This document shows, piece by piece, positions 44,015 to 51,391 of a stretch of 64,000 nucleotides of DNA. The DNA is taken from assembly GCF_003308995.1 (NCBI RefSeq), contig NZ_QFFJ01000001.1, positions 372,001 through 436,000 of the forward strand. Reading direction: 5' to 3'. The first letter of the stretch is position 1. Each line of letters opens with the position of its first letter. This stretch comes from Chitinophaga flava (GTDB lineage: Bacteria > Bacteroidota > Bacteroidia > Chitinophagales > Chitinophagaceae). The notes under the pieces are model-generated. The model was not told the DNA's origin and did no database searches. It was given only the letters and a program-made list of their open reading frames with translations. A program made the position numbers and the translations under genes.

Positions 44015-44962
44015 TTATTTTATGAAGATGCTATCTTTTTTTTGCTGAAAGTCCAGTTCCCAGATGAAAGCCAGGTGCTGTAATACTTTCGGCAGATCGT
44101 TGGCCGGGAAAACAGCAGTCACTGTCTGCTGTTGTGGTTTACCGGTGTAAATAAAATGTAATCCATATGTATTCTCCAGTTGCAGTAATACATCTTTAAA
44201 AGGTGTATTGACAAAGTTCAGCTGTCCTTTACGCCAGCTGTCGGCCTGTCCGGCAGCCAGTTGTGTGATCGTTGTATGATGTGTTTGTTTGTTGAATACA
44301 AGTAATTGACCGGGAACGAGGATCTTTTCTCCGGAGAGACTGTCGCAGGTAACGCCGATCTTTCCGCTCTGCAGGGCCACCCTGGTTTCACCGGCTGCGG
44401 GCAAAGCATTCACATTAAAAGTAGTACCATATACCCTGGCCGTGGTACTGCCAGCCTGTACAATAAAAGGACGGTTGGCGTCGGGAGTGATTTCGAAAAA
44501 TGCTTCCCCACTCAACTGTACCTGCCTGTCTTTTTTGTTATAAGCCGACGAATAGCGTACCACCGCGTGCCGGTTGAGCGTTACCACCGAAGCGTCGGGC
44601 AGCTTCACCGATTGTATGGCAGTGCTGTCGTTACGTACTTCCGTCCAGGTTAGTTGCGCAGGTGCGTTGCTGGAGGCAAACATCCACCAGCAGGCAACTG
44701 CTACAGCTGTCATACAAGCAGCAGCTGCGGCCAGTTTCAGCCAGCGCACCTTTCCGCTTCTTACCGGCGCCATGGCTATCACCTGGCTGGCCAGCCGGCG
44801 GCGCTCTTCATCGGAAGAAGTAATACTGATGGTATCCCAGTGCTCGTCCATAAAGCGGTCGATCCACTCAGCTCCCTGCTGGTCCAGCCACTGCTGCACC
44901 TGTCCGGCCTCTTCACCGGTACAACGCCCCTGGAAATATTTTATGATCAGTTCCTTGTTCAT
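44015..44962 (-). CDS. FecR-type membrane anti-sigma factor (module 1)
   Basis: 315 residues from ATG 44962 (MNKELIIKYF); an upstream in-frame start at 44992 would overlap the promoter region. The N-terminal cytoplasmic part has FQGRCTGEEAGQVQQWL, one membrane helix lies near residue 84-104 (LAAAAACMTAVAVACWWMF), and the periplasmic FecR domain has VKLPDASVVTLNRHA and RPFIVQAG. A DUF4974-type tail (PFKDVLLQLENTYGLHF) should contact the SusC STN domain. It faces the sigma gene across a 150-base divergent region. Confidence 0.92.
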   Translation of the reverse strand: MNKELIIKYFQGRCTGEEAGQVQQWLDQQGAEWIDRFMDEHWDTISITSSDEERRRLASQVIAMAPVRSGKVRWLKLAAAAACMTAVAVACWWMFASSNAPAQLTWTEVRNDSTAIQSVKLPDASVVTLNRHAVVRYSSAYNKKDRQVQLSGEAFFEITPDANRPFIVQAGSTTARVYGTTFNVNALPAAGETRVALQSGKIGVTCDSLSGEKILVPGQLLVFNKQTHHTTITQLAAGQADSWRKGQLNFVNTPFKDVLLQLENTYGLHFIYTGKPQQQTVTAVFPANDLPKVLQHLAFIWELDFQQKKDSIFIK

Positions 44963-45089
44963 TCTTTCGTATAGTGTTTCACGATAGACCACCTAAAAAA
45001 GCAGCCGTTGCAGAAACAACGTTTGATAAATACACGTATCTTCCGGAAAATACCTGTACAAAAAAAACGGGCTTAACAATTTGTTAATC

Positions 45090-45118
45090 TTGGGGCCGGG
45101 ATCACACACTTAATTTTG
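45090..45118 (+). promoter_or_regulatory. Promoter of the ECF sigma gene (module 1)
   Basis: TTG (45090-45092), an 18-base spacer and TAATTTTG (45111-45118) match the Bacteroidota housekeeping promoter pattern. The start site would be near 45123, before a TTG codon at 45140. Confidence 0.55.
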
Positions 45119-45139
45119 CAAAACAAAAACAATACGTCA

Positions 45140-45637
45140 TTGGCAAATCAACAGGAAGAAAGGCTGCAGCGGATAATAGACCAGACCTATGACAAACTTT
45201 TTGGAGTGCTGTTTGCACTTTGCAAAGACCATGACCTGTGTGCAGACCTTGTACAGCAGGCTTATATCAAAATATGGGAACACCTGGACAGCATCAGGGA
45301 CGATGAAAAAGTAATGGCATTACTCAAAGTATATGGCAGAAACCTTTTCCTGGACGAATTACGCAAGAAAGCACGCCAGGAACAGGCTTTATCACAATAC
45401 ACACCGGAGAGCACAACCCCTTCCCCGGAGGAAAAATTAATAGAAAAAGAACTACAGCGGAAATTACAAGTGACCATCAACAAACTACCCGCACAACAAC
45501 AGCAGATCTTCCGGATGCATAAGGAACAGGCATTCAGCTACCGGCAGATCTCATCCCGCCTGGACATCACTACCGGCACCATAGAAACCCAGATGAACAG
45601 GGCATTGAAGTTTTTGAGAAAGGAACTGGGCAAATGA
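45140..45637 (+). CDS. ECF RNA polymerase sigma factor (module 1)
   Basis: 165 residues if translation starts at TTG 45140; no ATG lies early enough. An in-frame TTG at 45116 falls inside the -7 promoter element and is unlikely. Region 2 shows LVQQAYIKIWEHLDSI, with GRNLFLDELRKKARQ at the end of sigma-2; region 4 shows LPAQQQQIFRMHKEQAFSYRQISSRLDI with a helix-turn-helix. It should direct transcription of the divergent SusC-SusD genes when released by FecR. The C-terminal stop is 3 bases from the convergent DUF308 gene. Confidence 0.88.
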   Translation: MANQQEERLQRIIDQTYDKLFGVLFALCKDHDLCADLVQQAYIKIWEHLDSIRDDEKVMALLKVYGRNLFLDELRKKARQEQALSQYTPESTTPSPEEKLIEKELQRKLQVTINKLPAQQQQIFRMHKEQAFSYRQISSRLDITTGTIETQMNRALKFLRKELGK

Positions 45638-45640
45638 TTT

Positions 45641-46213
45641 TTATGCTGAGTGGAACAGCTTCTTCATATGTTTTAACCGGAAAGCAAAAACAATACTAAG
45701 CACTCCCGTGATCCAGAAAGCTACTGCCATAATCCCCAGGATAGTAGCTACGCCCAGGGCAGGATTATCAAGGATCGCCACAGAGATCATAATCAAAAGA
45801 ATACCACCTACCAGTACCCAGCCCCAGTTGGGGATTTTATCGGAGCTTAGTGCAATGGCAAACACAATAAGACTGATTCCTTTAAACATAAACCAGAAAG
45901 CCAGGAATATCGGCAAGACCGCCATACTGATAGCAGGATATAACATGAGTATAAAACCGATGATCACATCAAAAATGCCAGATGCCAGTGACCAACCCCA
46001 TCCATGCATGGTATTACGGTTACCCGTTGCAAAAATGATTTCAAATATTCCCGTCACGAATAAGGTTACACTAAAAAAAATACTCAGCAGTAAATAGCTG
46101 CTGAAGGGATTGTTGAAAACAATAAAGCCCGCAATAATAAAGATGATACCATTGAGCAGATAAAGCCACCAGTACTTTACATTATTACGGATGGCCGACA
46201 GGACCTGTGACAT
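45641..46213 (-). CDS. HdeD/DUF308-like membrane protein
   Basis: 190 residues with six membrane helices arranged as three pairs, such as WWLYLLNGIIFIIAGFIVF, GIFDVIIGFILMLYP and GVATILGIMAVAFWITG. The repeated GxxxxxxGxxxL pattern and length match the DUF308/HdeD family, membrane proteins that help Enterobacteria survive acid, with unknown biochemistry elsewhere. It is convergent with the sigma gene. Confidence 0.82.
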   Translation of the reverse strand: MSQVLSAIRNNVKYWWLYLLNGIIFIIAGFIVFNNPFSSYLLLSIFFSVTLFVTGIFEIIFATGNRNTMHGWGWSLASGIFDVIIGFILMLYPAISMAVLPIFLAFWFMFKGISLIVFAIALSSDKIPNWGWVLVGGILLIMISVAILDNPALGVATILGIMAVAFWITGVLSIVFAFRLKHMKKLFHSA

Positions 46214-46370
46214 ATATTGATTTTATTTTATTGTTATAAAATAATGACAATCTATATCTTCCTAACACCTGGGTCTATAAAAAGTTCGGGGAGCATGCTG
46301 GGTTTGGGAGGTGAAATGCCCTAACTTTGTCAAAATGATTTAAATCATAAATTTAATACAAGACGGAAAC

Positions 46371-46378
46371 TATATTTG
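46371..46378 (+). promoter_or_regulatory. Promoter -7 element of the desaturase gene, near-leaderless
   Basis: TATATTTG matches TAnnTTTG and ends 4 bases before the ATG at 46383, so the message would be leaderless or nearly so. A second match, TAACTTTG, lies at 46322-46329 and could give a transcript with a longer leader. Confidence 0.55.
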
Positions 46379-46382
46379 CAGA

Positions 46383-47303
46383 ATGAATAAGGCGATCAAG
46401 CAAGACAGAAAATCACCTAACTGGTGGCATCAAGTGGACTTCCTGGGAATTCATGCTATTCCTTTACTGGCATTTTTTACTGGCACCACAGCATTTGACT
46501 GGATATTATGTGGGGCACTGTATGTAGTGCGTATGTTTTTTGTGACAGCCGGTTATCACCGGTATTTCTCCCATCGTGCTTTTAAAACATCGCGGTTCTT
46601 TCAATTTATTCTGGCCGGCGGCGCACAGAGCAGCTTGCAGAAAGGGGCCCTCTGGTGGTCTGCCAATCACCGCATTCACCACAAACACAGCGATACGCCT
46701 GAAGATCCGCACTCTGCCAATGTTTATGGCATCTGGTATGCGCACATCGGCTGGATCATGGGACCAGAATACAAACCTACCCGTTTTGATCTGATCAAAG
46801 ACCATAAAGCCAAAGAACTGTTCTGGCTCAACAAATACCATATGATACCTGCGATCGTCTTAATGGTGGCGGTGTATTTTGTAGGTAACAAAGTAAATGG
46901 CACCGGTTGGTTTGACTGGACAGCAGGATTGTCTACCCTACTGATAGGCTTCTTCGCCAGCACTGTATTCCTGTATCATGGTACCTTTACCATTAACTCA
47001 CTCATGCACAAAATCGGCAAGCAGCGTTATTACACCGGCGATCAGTCCCGTAATAGCCTTGTCCTCGCGCTGGTTACACTGGGTGAAGGCTGGCACAACA
47101 ACCACCACTACTATCAGAGCGCTGCACGTCAGGGTTTCTACTGGTGGGAAATTGACATCAGCTACTATGTAATCAAAACACTGGGCTGGTTAGGTATTGT
47201 GTGGGACATCCGCCCTGTACCTGCCAAAGTGCAGAACAGCAACAAACTGAAAGATATGCAGGCCGGCCAGGTGCCAGTAGCAGTACCTGAATTGCAGGAC
47301 TAA
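46383..47303 (+). CDS. Membrane acyl-CoA/fatty-acid desaturase
   Basis: 306 residues with four membrane helices. The three histidine boxes of the di-iron desaturases are present: HRYFSH (59-64), HRIHH (96-100) and HNNHH (238-242). The WWSANHRIHHKHSDTPEDPH context and GEGWHNNHHYY are those of delta-9 acyl desaturases. It should introduce a double bond into saturated acyl chains with O2, probably for membrane fluidity. A strong bidirectional hairpin follows the stop. Confidence 0.93.
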   Translation: MNKAIKQDRKSPNWWHQVDFLGIHAIPLLAFFTGTTAFDWILCGALYVVRMFFVTAGYHRYFSHRAFKTSRFFQFILAGGAQSSLQKGALWWSANHRIHHKHSDTPEDPHSANVYGIWYAHIGWIMGPEYKPTRFDLIKDHKAKELFWLNKYHMIPAIVLMVAVYFVGNKVNGTGWFDWTAGLSTLLIGFFASTVFLYHGTFTINSLMHKIGKQRYYTGDQSRNSLVLALVTLGEGWHNNHHYYQSAARQGFYWWEIDISYYVIKTLGWLGIVWDIRPVPAKVQNSNKLKDMQAGQVPVAVPELQD

Positions 47304-47317
47304 AAATAATCATCGAT

Positions 47318-47364
47318 AAAAAGAGAAGACCGAAGCGGAACAACTGCTTCGGTCTTCTCTTTTT
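47318..47364. terminator. 19-bp hairpin terminator after the desaturase gene
   Basis: Perfect arms 47318-47336 and 47346-47364 (AAAAAGAGAAGACCGAAGC and complement) with a 9-base loop and a T-run on the plus strand. It ends the desaturase transcript 15 bases after the stop. Confidence 0.9.
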
Positions 47365-47416
47365 ATTGTAATTCACAATTGATTATTATCTTGTCCCCCT
47401 GAAAAAATAAATATCC

Positions 47417-48415
47417 ATGCAATACACACCAGCAACAGACAGATATGATGCCATGATCTATAACCGCTGCGGCAGAAGCGGCCTGCAGCTTCCGGCCGTA
47501 TCACTGGGGTTATGGCATAACTTCGGTTCTATCGATAACTACGAGAATGGCCGGAGTATTATCCGTCGCGCCTTCGACAAAGGCATTACCCACTTCGACC
47601 TGGCCAATAACTACGGACCCGTTCCCGGCAGCGCAGAAGAGAACTTCGGACGTATCCTGAAACAGGACTTTACCGGTCACCTGCGTGACGAGCTGATCAT
47701 CTCCACCAAAGCCGGCTACCTCATGTGGCCCGGCCCCTATGGCGATAAAGGCTCCCGTAAATACCTCATCTCCAGCCTCGACCAAAGCCTTCGCCGCATG
47801 CAGCTGGATTATGTAGACATCTTCTACTCCCACCGCCCGGACCCGGAGACACCCATAGAAGAAACCATGGGCGCACTGCACAGCATCGTACAACAAGGTA
47901 AAGCCCTCTATGTAGGCCTCTCCAACTATACCGCCCAACAAACCCAACAGGCCGTAGCCATACTGAAAGAACTGGGCACCCCCTGCCTGATTCATCAGCC
48001 TAAATACAGCATGTTTGAACGATGGGTAGAAGACGGACTGCTGGACGTACTGGAAGCTAACGGCATCGGCTGTATCCCCTTTTCGCCACTAGCGCAAGGG
48101 CTGCTCACCGACCGCTATCTCAACGGCATTCCCGCAGGATCCCGTGCCAGCAAACCCAGTGGATTCCTGCAAGAACACGAAGTATCAGACGAAAAAATTG
48201 ATAAAATCAGGAAACTATATATACTGGCATTGCAAAGAGGGCAGTCACTCGCCCAGATGGCACTGGCATGGATCCTGAAAGACAAACGTATCACCACCGT
48301 ACTGATCGGCGCCAGCTCTGTAGCTCAGCTGGATAACAATCTTGATACACTCAAAAACACGCATTTCAACAACGACGAACTCGAAAAAATCGAATCCATT
48401 TTGTCCCAGGGCTGA
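47417..48415 (+). CDS. Aldo/keto reductase (YghZ-like)
   Basis: 332 residues of the TIM-barrel aldo/keto reductases. The catalytic set is readable: Asp and Tyr in FDLANNYGP, Lys in ISTKAGY, His in FYSHRPDPETP. The C-terminal nucleotide segment has LIGASSVAQLDNNL. The N-terminus YNRCGRSGLQLPAVSLGLW is that of the YghZ/L-glyceraldehyde-3-phosphate reductase group. It reduces small aldehydes with NADPH. The last codons (SILSQG) and the TGA stop lie inside the REP palindrome at 48405-48427. Confidence 0.92.
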   Translation: MQYTPATDRYDAMIYNRCGRSGLQLPAVSLGLWHNFGSIDNYENGRSIIRRAFDKGITHFDLANNYGPVPGSAEENFGRILKQDFTGHLRDELIISTKAGYLMWPGPYGDKGSRKYLISSLDQSLRRMQLDYVDIFYSHRPDPETPIEETMGALHSIVQQGKALYVGLSNYTAQQTQQAVAILKELGTPCLIHQPKYSMFERWVEDGLLDVLEANGIGCIPFSPLAQGLLTDRYLNGIPAGSRASKPSGFLQEHEVSDEKIDKIRKLYILALQRGQSLAQMALAWILKDKRITTVLIGASSVAQLDNNLDTLKNTHFNNDELEKIESILSQG

Positions 48416-48610
48416 AGCCCTGGGCTATAATTGTTTGGGTTAATCGGGGGGTTTAGGATTTAATTGGAGGTTTTTCTTTTAAAGAACCATTCAATTTAGT
48501 TAGAATGAAAGGCTTTGGGCTATGATAGATTTAGAATTAATTGGAGCTTTTTCTTTAAAAGCCATCCAATTAATTCTAAATCTATCATAGCCCAGGGCTT
48601 CAGCCCTGGG
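48405..48610. repeat. REPIN-like element: two inverted REPs around a 29-bp inverted repeat
   Basis: REP 1 (48405-48427, CCCAGGGCTGAAGCCCTGG followed by GCTA) and REP 2 (48588-48610) are in opposite orientation at the two ends. Just inside REP 2 lies a perfect 29-bp inverted repeat (48517-48545 with 48565-48593) with a 19-base loop. An older, imperfect copy of the inner segment is at about 48455-48520. The whole could fold into one long branched hairpin. The same REP occurs at 15975-15997. Confidence 0.8.
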
Positions 48611-48615
48611 ATTTT

Positions 48616-49698
48616 TTATTTTCGGGGTTTAGCTCTTTCGTATTGCAGGGGCCATTTGATGGAATCGGCTCCCAGCTGATGGGCTGCTCTTAGGGGGAAG
48701 TAAGGATCCCGCAGCAGTTCCCGCGCCAGCAGCACCAGGTCGGCACGGCCGCCGGCAATGATGGACTCTGCTTCGGCCGCAGTGGTGATAAGCCCTACAG
48801 CACCGGTGGCGATGCCTGCTTCCCGGCGGACTTTTTCGGCGAAAGGCGTTTGATAGAGGGGACCCAGCTCAATTTTCTGGTAGGGTACCAGGCCGCCTGA
48901 AGAACAGTCTACCAGGTCTACCCCTTCCCTTTTCAGTATCGCAGCCAACCGAACGGATTCATCGGGATTCCAGCCATTAGCAGCCCAATCCGTGGCGGAT
49001 ATACGTACCAGCAACGGCAGCTCCTGAGGCCATACAGCCCTTACAGATTCTACCGTCTGTAACAGCAGGCGTACTCTGTTTTCGAAGGAACCACCATATT
49101 CATCTGTTCGTTGATTACTTAGAGGTGATAAAAAACTATGCAGCAGATAACCATGTGCAGCATGGATCTCCACCACCTTAAAACCAGCCTGCAATGCCCG
49201 CAGGGCAGCTTTTCTGAAGTCGTTGAGCACTTTTAGTATACCTTCCTGAGAGAGGGCTACCGGTGTAGGATATACGTCGCTGAAGGGGATAGCACTGGGC
49301 CCGTACACCTCCCAGCCTCCATCAGCAATGTCTATTTTACCACTACCCTCCCACGGCCTTACAGTGCTGGCCTTTCTGCCGGCATGTGCCAGCTGCATGC
49401 CAGGTACAGCACCCTGGTCAGTAATAAACCGTGCTATACGTTGCAACATCTCCATCTGTTCATCTTTCCAGATGCCAAGGTCCTGTGGAGAGATACGGCC
49501 TTCCGGCGAAACAGCAGCTGCTTCTGTCATCACCAGCCCCGCTCCTCCTACCGCACGGCTCCCCAGATGCACCAGGTGCCAGTCGTTCGCAAATCCATCC
49601 GTAGATGAATACTCACACATGGGTGATACCACTATGCGGTTGCGCAGCGTTATCGTCCTCAGCTGCAAAGGAGTAAACAAATGTACCATCGTGCTCAC
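48616..49698 (-). CDS. Old-yellow-enzyme NADH:flavin oxidoreductase (YqjM/NamA-like)
   Basis: 360 residues of an FMN-dependent TIM barrel. IVVSPMCEYSS contains the Cys (28) used by YqjM-type enzymes to tune the flavin; MQLAHAGRKAS and EIHAAHGYLLHSFLSP hold the substrate-binding His pair, and DEYGGSFENRVRLLL and LARELLRDPYFPLRAA complete the family pattern. It should reduce activated C=C bonds with NADPH, possibly as a xenobiotic or stress response. It is divergent from the membrane protein gene at 49848. Confidence 0.93.
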   Translation of the reverse strand: MSTMVHLFTPLQLRTITLRNRIVVSPMCEYSSTDGFANDWHLVHLGSRAVGGAGLVMTEAAAVSPEGRISPQDLGIWKDEQMEMLQRIARFITDQGAVPGMQLAHAGRKASTVRPWEGSGKIDIADGGWEVYGPSAIPFSDVYPTPVALSQEGILKVLNDFRKAALRALQAGFKVVEIHAAHGYLLHSFLSPLSNQRTDEYGGSFENRVRLLLQTVESVRAVWPQELPLLVRISATDWAANGWNPDESVRLAAILKREGVDLVDCSSGGLVPYQKIELGPLYQTPFAEKVRREAGIATGAVGLITTAAEAESIIAGGRADLVLLARELLRDPYFPLRAAHQLGADSIKWPLQYERAKPRK

Positions 49699-49847
49699 TT
49701 TTAAGTACTTTAAAAATAAGGCATTATCTGTTTATAACCAGCTGGTATATACGAATGTTTATCTTATCAGGTCGGTTAAAGATATCCTAAACACCTTGGC
49801 GTGTGCTGCATTTTTTGCGTAATTCGTTGTTATACTCAATTATCCTT

Positions 49848-51116
49848 ATGCCCGCGTTCACTGATAACAACAAGCCATGGCCCCTCCTCCGGCTGGTACT
49901 CTTTCGTTTTTTTGCTATTTATCTTCTGTTGTACCATTCTCCTAAAATACTGCTACCGGATTACTGGTGGAATGCCGTAGTAACCTGGGCAGGGAAACTG
50001 CTGATCCGGCGAGGATATGAAATCGAATACTGGCCTGCTGGCAGTGGAGATACGACCTTCAATTATCTCCAGCTGTTCTGTCTGTTGATCCTTACCCTGA
50101 TCATCAACTGCATCTGGTGGGCCATCGACCACAAAAGAAAAAACGATGACAAAGCACAATACTGGATCATGACCCTGTTTCGTTACCAGCTGGCTTGTAT
50201 TATGTTTGGGTATGGCATTGCGAAAGTAATCCCCACCCAGTTTACTCTTCCCCTTTTATATAAACTGGACCAGCCATTTGGAGAAAGTTCTCCTATGGGG
50301 TTGGCCTGGACTTTTATGGGCGCATCACCCGGCTATACTATTTTCTCCGGTATAGCCGAATGCATAGCCGGGCTTTTCCTTTTGTTCCGACGAACGCGGT
50401 TATTTGGCGCCCTGTTATGCATGATTGTAATGGCCAATGTGATGGCACTGAATTTCTTTTATGATATCTGTGTAAAACTTTTTTCCACCCATCTGTTTAT
50501 ATCCGCTTTGTTCCTGATCACGCCGGATCTCAGCAGAATCGGGCGTTTTTTCTTTCTGCACCAAACAGTTGCGCCAGCGAACGAGTATCGTCCCGTGTAT
50601 AGGAGAAAATGGCTGCGCTATCTACATACCGGCACTAAATACAGCGTTATTGCCGGGCTACTCTATTATCTGGTTGCAACAGGCTTCTATCAACATCGCT
50701 ACCTGCTAAAATCCACCTCCACAGGGCCGCTCTATGGCAGTTATGAAGTGATATCGTATAACCGTATTCCTACCCCTGCTGACTCCAGACTTTTACGGCC
50801 TACTACGCCTTCTCCCCAATGGAAAAATATTTATTTCGAGAAAGGGAACCTGGTCCTTTTTAAGGATACTACCGGAGATGTAGCAGGAGTACATGTTGTG
50901 ATAGATACCCTTTTACATAAGGTAAACTGGAGAATGGGTAAAGACAGTGATTCCACCCGTATTCATTATACCATATTACAGAGCAATCAACTGGTATTAC
51001 AGGGCCATATTGCCGGCGACTCTGTACAGCTTACCCTGCGGAAAAAAGATACAGACCATTATCTGTTAATGACCAGAGGCTTCCATTGGGTCAATGAATT
51101 TGGTTTGAACAAGTAA
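49848..51116 (+). CDS. DoxX/HTTM-like multi-helix membrane protein with extracytoplasmic C-terminal domain
   Basis: 422 residues from ATG 49848 (MPAFTDNN); an in-frame upstream start is poorer. About seven helices follow, including LLRLVLFRFFAIYLLLYH, FNYLQLFCLLILTLIINCIW and IFSGIAECIAGLFLLFRRTRL, with a DoxX-like YGIAKVIPTQF segment. From about residue 285 a soluble domain (STSTGPLYGSYEVISYN, NIYFEKGNLVLFK) forms a beta-rich tail. Function is unknown. Homology to DoxX or HTTM is a guess from the helix pattern. Confidence 0.65.
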   Translation: MPAFTDNNKPWPLLRLVLFRFFAIYLLLYHSPKILLPDYWWNAVVTWAGKLLIRRGYEIEYWPAGSGDTTFNYLQLFCLLILTLIINCIWWAIDHKRKNDDKAQYWIMTLFRYQLACIMFGYGIAKVIPTQFTLPLLYKLDQPFGESSPMGLAWTFMGASPGYTIFSGIAECIAGLFLLFRRTRLFGALLCMIVMANVMALNFFYDICVKLFSTHLFISALFLITPDLSRIGRFFFLHQTVAPANEYRPVYRRKWLRYLHTGTKYSVIAGLLYYLVATGFYQHRYLLKSTSTGPLYGSYEVISYNRIPTPADSRLLRPTTPSPQWKNIYFEKGNLVLFKDTTGDVAGVHVVIDTLLHKVNWRMGKDSDSTRIHYTILQSNQLVLQGHIAGDSVQLTLRKKDTDHYLLMTRGFHWVNEFGLNK

Positions 51117-51128
51117 GCCGTATATTTG
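51099..51128 (+). promoter_or_regulatory. Promoter of the dioxygenase remnant
   Basis: TTTG (51099-51102), an 18-base spacer and TATATTTG (51121-51128) match the Bacteroidota consensus, with the ATG of the decayed gene 4 bases later. It overlaps the end of the DoxX-like gene. Confidence 0.55.
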
Positions 51129-51131
51129 AAG

Positions 51132-51372
51132 ATGCACGATTTAACAATGCACCAACAACAGCTGGTTGCCCACGGCTATACGATTATTGAGGATGTATTC
51201 ACCCATGTAGAAGCAGATCATTTGTTGCAACATGCGCCCGCTGCTGATGCATGCTTCTTCCCGTAGCACCAACGGCCATAACCGACGGGTAGTACATATA
51301 GAATTCTCCAACGATAGTTTGCCGGAAGGGCTTACCTGGGCAGAACAATCATCAATCACCGGTGCAAATTAG
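51132..51372 (+). pseudogene. Remnant of a phytanoyl-CoA dioxygenase-family gene
   Basis: The frame begins MHDLTMHQQQLVAHGYTIIE, which matches the start of PhyH-family Fe(II)/2-oxoglutarate oxygenases. It then breaks at about 51230. In another frame MRPLLMHASSRST followed by RRVVHIEFSNDSLPEGLTWAEQ runs to a TAG at 51370-51372; that is the C-terminal end of the family, including the HASS and the RRVxHIEF segment. The central 150-200 residues, with the metal-binding HxD, are missing. This is a deletion plus frameshift, so no active enzyme can be made. Confidence 0.82.
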
Positions 51373-51391
51373 AATTCGCACCGGTAATTGT

